Part shown: piece by piece, positions 7,396 through 14,929 of the stretch
Layout: each line of letters begins with the position of its first letter
Position numbering within the stretch: position 1 is the first letter of the stretch
Origin: JALSJK01 sp964530345
Lineage (GTDB): Bacteria; Pseudomonadota; Gammaproteobacteria; Methylococcales; Methylomonadaceae
DNA: 25,585 bases
Direction: 5' to 3'
Assembly: GCA_964530345.1 (NCBI GenBank)
Contig: CAZGYJ010000022.1
Span: 1 to 25,585 of the forward strand
The notes under the pieces: model-generated
The model's database searches: none
What the model was told of the DNA's origin: nothing
Seen by the model: the letters and a program-made list of their open reading frames with translations, nothing else
Program-made: the position numbers and the translations under genes

Positions 7396-7495
7396 NNNNN
7401 NNNNNNNNNNNNNNNNNNNNNNNNNNNNNNNNNNNNNNNNNNNNNNNNNNNNNNNNNNNNNNNNNNNNNNNNNNNNNNNNNNNNNNNNNNNNNNN
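7396..7495. other. Assembly gap (100 N)
   Basis: Exactly 100 N, a placeholder length. It removes the end of repeat copy B, the coxA ribosome site and start, and the first 60-75 or so codons of coxA, so the true gap must be longer than 100 bp. Repeat-induced contig breakage is the likely cause. Confidence 0.95.
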
Positions 7496-8878
7496 ACCAT
7501 GCATGCTTTGGTTATGGTTTTTGGTGCTGTGATGCCGGCTTTTGTCGGTTTGGCAAACTGGATGATTCCCATGATGATTGGAGCGCCAGATATGGCGTTA
7601 CCGAGAATGAATAACATGAGCTTTTGGGTTTTGGTTGCTGGAGTGTTACTTTTAGCAAGCACCTTATTCATGGATGGTGGGGCACCTGCATCAGGCTGGA
7701 CCTTATACCCGCCTTTAGTATTACAGACAGGTAATGCACTTCCTTTTGCAATTTTTTCTGTGCATCTGCTGGGTATTTCTTCCATCATGGGTGCAATCAA
7801 TATTATTGCAACTATTTTCAATATGCGTGCTCCCGGTATGACATTGATGAAAATGCCATTATTCGTCTGGACCTGGTTAATTACAGCATTTTTATTAATC
7901 GCTGTCATGCCGGTATTTGCAGGCGGTGTAACAATGTTGTTAACAGACAAGTTTTTTGATACCAGCTTTTTTGATGCGGCTGGCGGTGGTGACCCTGTTT
8001 TATATCAGCACATTTTCTGGTTTTTTGGCCATCCTGAAGTTTACATCATGATTTTGCCAACCTTTGGTGTCGCTTCAACTATTATTCCGGTTTTTGCACG
8101 AAAGCCTTTATTTGGCTACAGTTCAATGGTTGTTGCCACCATTGGAATTGCCTTTTTATCTTTTATTGTATGGGCGCATCACATGTTTACGGTTGGCATG
8201 CCGATGGCAGGTGAGTTGTATTTTATGTATGCCACAATGTTGATTGCAATTCCTACAGCTGTAAAAATTTTCAACTGGACTGCTACCATGTGGAAAGGTT
8301 CAATGACTTTTGAAACCCCCATGTTATTTTGTATTGCCTTTGTGGTGCTATTTACCATTGGGGGGTTTACCGGTTTGATGATGGCTTTGGCACCGCTGGA
8401 TTTTCAGTATCACGATACTTATTTTATTGTTGCTCATTTTCATTATACGTTGGTACCTGCTTCTATTTTTGTATTGCAGGCAGCCGCCTATTACTGGTTG
8501 CCAAAATGGACGGGACACATGTACAACGAAAAATTGGGGCAATTGCATTTTTGGTTATCGGTTATTTCTGTCAATATTCTATTTTTCCCACAACATTTTC
8601 TTGGTCTCGCTGGAATGCCTAGGAGAATCCCAGATTATGCAGTCCAGTTTGCTGATTGGAATATGATTTCAAGTATTGGGGCATTTATTTATGGCTTTAG
8701 TCAGTTGATCTTTTTGTATATTGTGATTCAAACCATTAGACAAGGAACTGGTGAGAAGGTAACTGATGAAGTATGGGAGGATGCAAAAAAACACGGATTG
8801 GAATGGCATTTGCCATCTCCACCCCCTTACCATACATTTACGACTCCACCAAAAGTAATTCCAACAGAGCATATTTAA
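7496..8878 (+). CDS. coxA: Cytochrome c oxidase subunit I, 5' end missing in gap
   Basis: Catalytic, multi-pass inner-membrane subunit that reduces O2 at the heme a3-CuB centre and pumps protons. 460 residues are visible. The fragment begins TMHALVMVF, whose histidine (7502-7504) corresponds to the N-terminal heme a ligand, so roughly 60-75 residues are lost. HPEVY (the CuB histidine, the D-channel glutamate and the cross-linked tyrosine), WAHHMF (two CuB histidines), TAVKIFNW (K-channel lysine) and AHFHY (heme a3 and heme a ligands) are all intact. The protein ends in a His/Pro-rich tail. Sequence upstream of 7396 in this frame is mobile repeat, not coxA. Confidence 0.95.
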   Translation, partial: TMHALVMVFGAVMPAFVGLANWMIPMMIGAPDMALPRMNNMSFWVLVAGVLLLASTLFMDGGAPASGWTLYPPLVLQTGNALPFAIFSVHLLGISSIMGAINIIATIFNMRAPGMTLMKMPLFVWTWLITAFLLIAVMPVFAGGVTMLLTDKFFDTSFFDAAGGGDPVLYQHIFWFFGHPEVYIMILPTFGVASTIIPVFARKPLFGYSSMVVATIGIAFLSFIVWAHHMFTVGMPMAGELYFMYATMLIAIPTAVKIFNWTATMWKGSMTFETPMLFCIAFVVLFTIGGFTGLMMALAPLDFQYHDTYFIVAHFHYTLVPASIFVLQAAAYYWLPKWTGHMYNEKLGQLHFWLSVISVNILFFPQHFLGLAGMPRRIPDYAVQFADWNMISSIGAFIYGFSQLIFLYIVIQTIRQGTGEKVTDEVWEDAKKHGLEWHLPSPPPYHTFTTPPKVIPTEHI

Positions 8879-8887
8879 AGGCAAATC

Positions 8888-8923
8888 ATTTGCTCTGAAT
8901 CGGTCGATTAATTCAGAGCAAAT
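8888..8923 (+). promoter_or_regulatory. Perfect 13-bp hairpin between coxA and the small assembly ORF
   Basis: ATTTGCTCTGAAT (8888-8900) pairs perfectly with ATTCAGAGCAAAT (8911-8923) around a 10-nt loop. No T-run follows, so it is not a standard terminator. It begins 10 nt past the coxA stop and ends 7 nt before the ATG of the 32-aa ORF, where it could stabilise coxA mRNA or limit ribosome access to the next gene. Confidence 0.6.
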
Positions 8924-8929
8924 AGAATA

Positions 8930-9028
8930 ATGAATAGAAAAAATAAAAACATTCTGGTAGCAGTCATTTTGTTTGTAATTGCAACGGCGATATATGTTTT
9001 TGCTGTCATAAAAGCGGTATCTCAATGA
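8930..9028 (+). CDS. Small single-pass membrane protein, probable cytochrome oxidase small assembly protein
   Basis: A 32-codon frame (ATG 8930, TGA 9026-9028), too short for routine gene calling. It encodes a positively charged N-terminus (MNRKNKN) followed by one hydrophobic helix (ILVAVILFVIATAIYVFAV) and a short KAVSQ tail. The stop overlaps the ctaG start as ATGA, implying translational coupling. Small proteins of about 30 residues annotated as cytochrome oxidase small assembly proteins are known at this spot, between coxA and ctaG, in Proteobacteria. The assignment rests on size, topology and position. No clear ribosome site is visible because the hairpin lies immediately upstream. Confidence 0.7.
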   Translation: MNRKNKNILVAVILFVIATAIYVFAVIKAVSQ

Positions 9029-9570
9029 ATGAAGGGTTAGAACAAAAAAATAGAAAATTAGTCAAGAAACTGTTGCTGGTCGTTTTGGCTATGTTCGGTT
9101 TTGGTTACGCGCTGGTTCCGATCTATGATGTTTTTTGTGATATTACTGGATTGAATGGCAAAGTTGAATTAAGTGCGGCCAATGAAGGCCAATATGAAAT
9201 TGATACCAGCCGTGAAATTACAGTGGAATTTATTACTTCATTAAACGAAACCACCCCAATGAAGTTTCGGGCAATAACAAAAAAACTGAAAATTCATCCT
9301 GGGGAATACTATACCGTTAATTTTTTTGCAGAAAATTCCACTGATAAACCCATGACTGCCCAAGCGATACCTAGTATCTCGCCAGGCGCAGCTGCAGAAT
9401 ATTTACATAAAACAGAGTGTTTTTGTTTCACGGAACAAAAATTTGCTGCTCATGAAAGTAAAACCATGCCAGTTCGTTTCGTTGTTGATCCTGAACTTCC
9501 GGAAAGATATAAAACAATAACATTGGCTTATACTTTTTTTGATAACACAGAAAAAACAGTAAAAAATTAG
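9025..9570 (+). CDS. ctaG: Cytochrome c oxidase assembly protein CtaG/Cox11
   Basis: Copper chaperone of 181 aa that inserts CuB into subunit I. A short cytoplasmic N-terminus is followed by one membrane helix (about 15-34) and a periplasmic Ig-like domain. The copper-binding ECFCF motif gives C132 and C134, and the third conserved cysteine (C38, in VFCDITGLNG) is also present. ISPGAAAEYLHKTECFCF is a family signature. The start overlaps the preceding small ORF (ATGA). It lies between coxA and coxC, its usual place. Confidence 0.96.
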   Translation: MNEGLEQKNRKLVKKLLLVVLAMFGFGYALVPIYDVFCDITGLNGKVELSAANEGQYEIDTSREITVEFITSLNETTPMKFRAITKKLKIHPGEYYTVNFFAENSTDKPMTAQAIPSISPGAAAEYLHKTECFCFTEQKFAAHESKTMPVRFVVDPELPERYKTITLAYTFFDNTEKTVKN

Positions 9571-9583
9571 ATAGGGGAAGAAC

Positions 9584-10450
9584 ATGTCTACAAATGACAA
9601 TTATTACATTCCACATAAAGCAACATGGCCAGTCATGGTTACCATTGGTTTGTTGCTGATGCTGGTTGGTTTCGCAAATCATTTGAATGGATCGAGCATT
9701 GGTTCAACCTTAATGATATTGGGATTGATGGTTTTTTTGTTGATGCTGGCAGGCTGGTTTACGCTGCAAGCAATTGAAAGTGAATCAGGGATGTACAATT
9801 CCCAGGTTGGTGTTTCATACCGAATGGGCATGATGTGGTTCATTTTTTCAGAAATCATGTTTTTTGCGGTATTTTTCGGAACTCTATGGTACACCCGAAA
9901 TTTGGTGGTGCCTTGGTTAGGTGGTATTGGTGATGGGCCAGGTCGTTCATCACATGAGTTATGGCAATCTTTTGAAGCAATGTGGCCAACCAATGGGCCT
10001 GGTGAAGTTGGTGGTGACTATGAACCCATGGGCGCTTGGGGGATTCCATTTTTAAATACTCTGATATTGTTAACGAGTGGTATTACATGTACATGGGCTC
10101 ATCACGGTTTATTGGCAAAAAACCGCGACCAGTTAATAAAAGGGTTGATGGCAACCGTAGGCTTGGGTTTTTTATTTGTTAGTTTGCAAGCGTTTGAATA
10201 TTACGAAGCCTATCATGAAATGGGATTGACACTAGGTTCTGGTATTTATGGATCGACCTTTTTTATGTTAACCGGATTTCACGGTTTCCATGTCTGTGTG
10301 GGAGCAATCATACTTAGTGTAGTTTTATTTCGCAGCTGGAAAGGACATTTTACTCCAGAAAACCATTTTGCGTTTGAAGCAGCTGCGTGGTATTGGCACT
10401 TTGTCGATGTCGTCTGGCTTGGTCTTTTTGTCTTTGTATATATGCTATAA
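9584..10450 (+). CDS. coxC: Cytochrome c oxidase subunit III
   Basis: Integral membrane subunit of 288 aa with about seven helices, supporting subunit I stability and proton uptake. The N-terminus (YYIPHKATWP) and the helix SEIMFFAVFFGTLWY with its conserved glutamate are typical, as are THGLLA-like AHHGLLAKNR, FHGFHV and the closing WYWHFVDVVWLGLFV. AGGGGAAG at 9572-9579 region (seen as ataggggaagaac) provides the ribosome site 13 bp after ctaG. An intrinsic terminator follows at 10474-10507, suggesting that coxB-to-coxC can be a separate transcript from the downstream assembly genes. Confidence 0.96.
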   Translation: MSTNDNYYIPHKATWPVMVTIGLLLMLVGFANHLNGSSIGSTLMILGLMVFLLMLAGWFTLQAIESESGMYNSQVGVSYRMGMMWFIFSEIMFFAVFFGTLWYTRNLVVPWLGGIGDGPGRSSHELWQSFEAMWPTNGPGEVGGDYEPMGAWGIPFLNTLILLTSGITCTWAHHGLLAKNRDQLIKGLMATVGLGFLFVSLQAFEYYEAYHEMGLTLGSGIYGSTFFMLTGFHGFHVCVGAIILSVVLFRSWKGHFTPENHFAFEAAAWYWHFVDVVWLGLFVFVYML

Positions 10451-10473
10451 GTTCAACATACCAATTCAAAAGA

Positions 10474-10507
10474 AAGCGTTGCCTTGAAAAAGGCAGCGTT
10501 TTTTTTT
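10474..10507 (+). terminator. Intrinsic terminator after coxC
   Basis: An 11-bp stem (AGCGTTGCCTT against AAGGCAGCGTT, two G-U pairs) with a GAAA-type loop runs into a T9 tract (10499-10507). It lies 24 bp past the coxC stop, ending the plus-strand structural-gene transcript ahead of the oppositely oriented DUF2909 gene. Confidence 0.88.
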
Positions 10508-10550
10508 GTCTGCTTATAGCTCGCTCGTGTTGAATATTGTTAAGAGATTA

Positions 10551-10808
10551 TTATTTCTTGTCATTTAGCGCAGGATGATTGTTCGCAGCAGGTTGATGCA
10601 TTTTTGTGGCTATGCCATGAGGCTTGATCAGTCCGGTTGCCACTGCAATAAAAAGAAAAATAAAGAGTAGAATAGAAAGGCTGATACGAAAAGTGAGGGC
10701 ATTGACAGTTTTTTTAGATTGTTCTTCATAATTGACCAAATGGAACAAGGCTTTGCCCAAGCTGATAAGAATAGCTATAAACGCAATAACAATAATAATT
10801 TTGACCAT
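10551..10808 (-). CDS. DUF2909 twin-transmembrane protein
   Basis: Small protein of 85 aa with two predicted membrane helices (about residues 2-22 and 44-64) separated by a charged loop (NYEEQSKKTVNALTFRIS). This matches my recollection of the DUF2909 family, often found between coxC and the SURF1 gene in Gammaproteobacteria. Function is unknown; conserved context suggests a link to oxidase assembly. It is encoded on the minus strand, opposite to all cox genes, so it converges on coxC and diverges from SURF1. The ATG is at 10806-10808; no convincing ribosome site is visible. Confidence 0.8.
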   Translation of the reverse strand: MVKIIIVIAFIAILISLGKALFHLVNYEEQSKKTVNALTFRISLSILLFIFLFIAVATGLIKPHGIATKMHQPAANNHPALNDKK

Positions 10809-10892
10809 GCTGAAAAGTTTTTTGTATAAGAAAAATCTTATTTTCGGGTAATCTGTGAATTTTGCAATAAAAATTTTGAATAATTGACTTTA

Positions 10893-11639
10893 ATGATAAT
10901 TAAACTGGGCCACAATAGACTAAAACTTAATCTTTTCCCGACATTAGTGTTCCTGGTATTGTTTGCATTATTAATTTCTTTAGGGCTTTGGCAGCTAGAT
11001 CGGGCTGAAGAAAAACGGCAATTACTTAAATTAAATGATAAAAGATCATCAACTCAAATTTTGCTGTTGACTGGCGAGACACCAGATAACCCCAATAAAT
11101 TACGGTACCGTGAAGTTCAATTGTCAGGAACTTATGATGAAGAACATCAGTTTTTAATTGATAATCAAATTGTTAATGGTCAGCCAGGATATTTTGTGAT
11201 GACACCTTTAGTCTTGTCAAAATCTGGCAAGGCTGTTTTGGTTAACCGAGGCTGGGTTCCCTTAAAAATGAATCGGTCAGAACTGCCTGAAATTTCATTA
11301 CCCCAAAATAACATAGCAGTAAAAATTAGCGGACGGATAAATATTTTTCCAAGTGTGGGTATTCAGCTGGATGGTGCTGAGATCCCAACTCCAGGATGGC
11401 CATCAGTCGTTCAGGTAGTTGATCATGAAATCTTATCAGAGAAGCTGGGTTATCCTTTATTTGGTTTTCAGGTAGAGTTAGATCCTGATGAAAATAATGG
11501 TTTTGTCAGGCAATGGCATGAGGCTAGAATACTTACACCTGAAAGACATCAAGCGTATGCTTTTCAATGGTTTGCCCTTGCTTTTACACTTTGTGGATTA
11601 TTCTTCTGGATAAATTTAAAAACAGACATTGATGAATAA
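10893..11639 (+). CDS. SURF1 family cytochrome oxidase biogenesis protein
   Basis: Inner-membrane protein of 248 aa that assists heme a insertion into subunit I. The classic layout is visible: an N-terminal helix (about 14-34) followed by GLWQLDRAEEK, a periplasmic domain with VNRGWVP, and a C-terminal helix near 222-242 preceded by HQAYAFQWFALA. The ATG at 10893 is preferred to the in-frame TTG at 10884; neither has a clear ribosome site. It overlaps the next gene by 8 nt. The spacer from the DUF2909 start is 84 bp and must hold divergent promoters, none of which I could identify securely. Confidence 0.93.
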   Translation: MIIKLGHNRLKLNLFPTLVFLVLFALLISLGLWQLDRAEEKRQLLKLNDKRSSTQILLLTGETPDNPNKLRYREVQLSGTYDEEHQFLIDNQIVNGQPGYFVMTPLVLSKSGKAVLVNRGWVPLKMNRSELPEISLPQNNIAVKISGRINIFPSVGIQLDGAEIPTPGWPSVVQVVDHEILSEKLGYPLFGFQVELDPDENNGFVRQWHEARILTPERHQAYAFQWFALAFTLCGLFFWINLKTDIDE

Positions 11640-12228
11640 ACAATTATTACGTAATCGATTAATCATAATGGTGGTTTTTGCCATGGCAGTTGTTCCATTT
11701 ATCATTGCTTGGGTGTTATTTCAGAATCCGGATTTGTTGGAAACTGGAACCAATCGCGGTAAATTAATCCATCCTGCTGTACCAACCAAATTAGAAGATT
11801 GGCGTGGAATCGACAAATTTTCTATTGAAAATATACATGAATTATCTGGTCATTGGGTGATGATTAATTTAATTCCTGGAAAAGATTGTAAACAACAATG
11901 TCAAGAAGCGATACATAAAACCAAACAAATGCGCCTGATGTCAAATAAAGATTTAACCCGAATTCGTCGTATAGTAGTTTTTTTGACAGACGTAAATTTG
12001 AAAAATAATGAGGGATTATGGCAAAAAGATACCAGATTATTACGAGTCAGGCCCTCACAGCAGCTTTCAAAAAAATTGCTTAAAATCAGAAACGGGAATA
12101 TTCCTGAGGGAATGTTGATGATTATGGATCCATTAGGCAATTTAATGATGGAATATGAACCAGGATTCAATCCTTATGATGTGCTGAAAGACCTAAAAAA
12201 ATTATTAAAAATATCCCAGATTGGCTAA
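11632..12228 (+). CDS. SCO-like membrane-anchored thioredoxin-fold protein, oxidase assembly
   Basis: Protein of 198 aa with one N-terminal helix (about 9-31) and a periplasmic domain. IPGKDCKQQC gives a CxxxC pair (C86, C90), the spacing used by SCO copper proteins, and the C-terminal MIMDPLGNLMMEY resembles the thioredoxin-fold strand of SCO. The histidine that completes the SCO copper site, normally just before that strand, is not evident (the segment reads NIPEGMLMIMDP). It may therefore act as a thiol reductase for CuA cysteines rather than a copper donor. Position between SURF1 and ctaA is conserved in Gammaproteobacteria. The ATG at 11632 overlaps the SURF1 stop; an in-frame TTG at 11629 is less likely. 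Confidence 0.8.
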   Translation: MNKQLLRNRLIIMVVFAMAVVPFIIAWVLFQNPDLLETGTNRGKLIHPAVPTKLEDWRGIDKFSIENIHELSGHWVMINLIPGKDCKQQCQEAIHKTKQMRLMSNKDLTRIRRIVVFLTDVNLKNNEGLWQKDTRLLRVRPSQQLSKKLLKIRNGNIPEGMLMIMDPLGNLMMEYEPGFNPYDVLKDLKKLLKISQIG

Positions 12229-12238
12229 CGGAAAAAAC

Positions 12239-14239
12239 ATGTTTCGACGTATTGCACTTTTTTGTTTGATTCTAGCATTTACAGTTATTGTATTAGGCGC
12301 TTATGTGCGACTAAGTGATGCTGGTCTCGGTTGTCCTGATTGGCCCGGTTGTTATGGAAAAGCCATTGTCAGTGGTGATGCTGATTTTGCCAAACAAGCG
12401 CAGCAGATGTTTCCGGACAAGCCTTTGGATGTAAAAAAAGCCTGGAAGGAGATGGGGCATCGCTATGTGGCCGGATTGCTCAGTTTGTTTGTGTTGATAT
12501 TGGCTATCTTGGCGTGGCGTGAAAAGCCATTTCGTAAGACAGCAGTTATTTCCACATTAGTGTTACTGGCGTTGATAATTTTACAGGCAGCACTTGGAAT
12601 GTGGACGATAAAATTTAAAACTATGCCTGTGATTGTAACCAGTCATCTATTGATCGGAATGTTGACTTTCTGGCTGGTTTTCTGGATTTATTTGCGCAGT
12701 AAGCCGGGGCTGACTAAAAGAAAAGTGAAAGTGGGCACAAGCAAGGGATTATTGGTTCTAGGAATGATGGTTTTATTTGTCCAGGTTTTTCTGGGTGGCT
12801 GGGTAAGTACTAATAATGCGGCTTTAGCTTGTCAGGGTTTCCCCCAATGTAATGGCAGTTGGTGGCCGGATGTTGACTATTTTGATGCTCTCAATGTTTT
12901 TAAAGGATTGATAACCGGTTATCAAGGCGCCTTGTCATATCAAGGGCAGGTTGCCATACATTGGTTACATAGAATTGGTGCGCTGTTTTGCTTTGTGTTT
13001 TTAAGCGGCGTGATGCTCAATGCAACTTCAAGTAACAACCCTATACCTGTTCGCAGAGGTGGATTGGCGTTGGCTGTTGTATTGATGATCCAGATTACAT
13101 TGGGTGTTTCGCTGATCAAGTTAGGTATCCCTTTATGGGCTGCAGTGTTACATAATGCACTTGCTGCATTAATCATGCTGCCAGTCATTTATATTGGTTT
13201 TTACAGTAAATATTCCTTTCCAGAAGAGGTTTCAGAACTCGGCGGTGTTATTCAACCAGAACCTTCAGCTGCTGTTGTTGAATCAGTTCCGGTTGAAGAA
13301 GAATATCATGAGCCTGAACCAGAATCCTTATTTTTACGCCTAAAAACGCAATTACATAAAACTCGCACAGGCCTGGGCGGTGTTCTTACGGGATTATCGC
13401 TAAAGCAAAAAACTATTAATGCTGATTTACTGGAGGAAATCGAGAACAGCTTGATTATGGCGGATGTCGGGATAGAAGCCACGCAAGAAATTATTGCTAA
13501 ATTAACTGAACGAGTTGAGCATCATCAATTAAATGATGCTGAGGCGTTGTCTGAGGCTTTGAAACAGGAATTACTGGATATCCTCGAGCCTTGTGATATG
13601 CCATTAGAAATTCCGCAACAAGATGGTCCTTTTGTGATCCTGGTTGTTGGTATCAATGGAGTGGGCAAAACTACAACCATCGGAAAAATGGCAAAACGCC
13701 TTCAAATGCAGGGCCATAGTGTGATGTTGGCAGCTGGCGATACTTTCAGGGCAGCTGCTGTGGAACAACTTCAAACCTGGGGAGAAAGAAATAATATTCA
13801 TGTCGTTGCACAACATACCGGAGCTGATTCAGCTTCTGTAATTTATGATGGTGTGCAGTCAGCAAAAGCAAAAGGAGTTGATGTTTTGATTGCTGATACC
13901 GCTGGACGCCTGCACACCAAATCTAATTTAATGGACGAATTAAAAAAGGTTAAACGGATAATGACAAAAGTTGATGCTAATGCCCCACATGAGGTGTTAT
14001 TGGTTTTGGATGCTGGAACCGGACAAAACGCTTTGTCACAAACCAGGCAGTTTAATGAAACAGTTTCAATAACTGGAATCGCATTGACCAAGCTGGATGG
14101 CACGGCAAAAGGGGGAGTTATTTTTGCATTGGCTAAACAATTCGGAATACCGATCAGATTTATTGGTGTGGGCGAAGGGATTGATGATTTACAGGATTTT
14201 CACGCCAAACAATTTGTTGATGCGTTGTTTTCATCATAA
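12239..14239 (+). CDS. ctaA-ftsY: Fusion of heme A synthase (CtaA/COX15) with signal-recognition-particle receptor FtsY
   Basis: One uninterrupted frame of 666 aa. Residues 1-322 form a complete heme A synthase that oxidises heme O to heme A in the inner membrane: eight hydrophobic segments, the cysteine pair C32/C38 in GCPDWPGC, and heme-region histidines H74, H136, H241/H244 and H305. Residues about 328-361 are a Pro/Glu-rich acidic linker like the A domain of FtsY. Residues 362-666 are a full SRP-receptor NG domain: P-loop GINGVGKTTT (471-480), DTFRAAA, DTAGRL, TKLDGTAKGG. No independent ftsY start with a ribosome site is visible; the nearest in-frame ATG (13175) lies inside the last CtaA helix. 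ctaB and any original ftsY 5' neighbours are missing, so a deletion fused the two genes or the assembly joined two loci. ftsE and ftsX follow as usual. Confidence 0.88.
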   Translation: MFRRIALFCLILAFTVIVLGAYVRLSDAGLGCPDWPGCYGKAIVSGDADFAKQAQQMFPDKPLDVKKAWKEMGHRYVAGLLSLFVLILAILAWREKPFRKTAVISTLVLLALIILQAALGMWTIKFKTMPVIVTSHLLIGMLTFWLVFWIYLRSKPGLTKRKVKVGTSKGLLVLGMMVLFVQVFLGGWVSTNNAALACQGFPQCNGSWWPDVDYFDALNVFKGLITGYQGALSYQGQVAIHWLHRIGALFCFVFLSGVMLNATSSNNPIPVRRGGLALAVVLMIQITLGVSLIKLGIPLWAAVLHNALAALIMLPVIYIGFYSKYSFPEEVSELGGVIQPEPSAAVVESVPVEEEYHEPEPESLFLRLKTQLHKTRTGLGGVLTGLSLKQKTINADLLEEIENSLIMADVGIEATQEIIAKLTERVEHHQLNDAEALSEALKQELLDILEPCDMPLEIPQQDGPFVILVVGINGVGKTTTIGKMAKRLQMQGHSVMLAAGDTFRAAAVEQLQTWGERNNIHVVAQHTGADSASVIYDGVQSAKAKGVDVLIADTAGRLHTKSNLMDELKKVKRIMTKVDANAPHEVLLVLDAGTGQNALSQTRQFNETVSITGIALTKLDGTAKGGVIFALAKQFGIPIRFIGVGEGIDDLQDFHAKQFVDALFSS

Positions 14240-14251
14240 ATTGTAGTGATG

Positions 14252-14929
14252 ATGCTGAAATTTGATCGTGTCTTTAAAAGATATCCTGAAGGAGGAGATG
14301 CATTAATTGATATCAGCTTTCAATTAAAAAAAGGAGAAATGGTCTTTTTGACGGGTCATTCGGGTGCGGGTAAAAGCACCCTGCTAAAACTTATTGCAAT
14401 GATGGAACGCTGTACTCGGGGTCAGTTATTTTTTGAAGGGCAAAATCTGAATCGTATCAAGGAAAAGAAGATTCCATTCGTTAGACGTCAGCTAGGGCTG
14501 ATATTTCAGGATTATAAATTACTTCATAATCGCACTGTTTTTGATAATATTGCTTTACCCTTGGTGGTTTCAGGCTTTGGCTATCAGGAGATTGTCAGGC
14601 GGGTCAGGGCAGTTTTGGAACAAGTTGGTTTGTCGGGAACAGAAAAAAAATATCCTTTGGCCTTGTCAGGGGGAGAACAGCAGCGAGTAGGCATTGCCCG
14701 GGCGGTCATTAACAAACCAAAACTGATTTTAGCTGATGAACCGACCGGCAATCTTGATCCTGAATTATCGGACGAGATTATGAGTTTATTTGGCAGGTTC
14801 CAGCAAGTTGGTGTTACAATCCTGATTGCTAGCCATGATTATGCTTTGGTGGAGAAATTTCATACCAGAGTGTTACATCTTGATCATGGGCGATTGGTTG
14901 AAGATTGGCATGAAACAAAGCGGAGTTAA
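14252..14929 (+). CDS. ftsE: Cell division ATP-binding protein FtsE
   Basis: ATPase of about 225 aa that pairs with FtsX to regulate septal peptidoglycan hydrolysis. Walker A GHSGAGKST, the ABC signature LSGGEQQRVGIARA, Walker B LILADEPTGNLD and the switch histidine in ASHD are all present. Three candidate starts are adjacent (GTG 14246, ATG 14249, ATG 14252). I chose the last because MLKFDRVFKRYP lines up with the usual FtsE N-terminus; no strong ribosome site separates them. It begins 12 bp after the CtaA-FtsY stop and overlaps ftsX by 20 bp. Confidence 0.95.
   Translation: MLKFDRVFKRYPEGGDALIDISFQLKKGEMVFLTGHSGAGKSTLLKLIAMMERCTRGQLFFEGQNLNRIKEKKIPFVRRQLGLIFQDYKLLHNRTVFDNIALPLVVSGFGYQEIVRRVRAVLEQVGLSGTEKKYPLALSGGEQQRVGIARAVINKPKLILADEPTGNLDPELSDEIMSLFGRFQQVGVTILIASHDYALVEKFHTRVLHLDHGRLVEDWHETKRS

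Noticed and set aside
7239..7532. Open frames spanning the first assembly gap that look like a coxA N-terminus
   Set aside because: The codons before the gap translate the mobile repeat and bear no resemblance to subunit I; the N run cannot be read through.
8881..8893. Palindrome GCAAATCATTTGC as an alternative hairpin to the 8888-8923 stem
   Set aside because: The loop would be one nucleotide, so it cannot form as RNA; a switch between the two structures is not credible.
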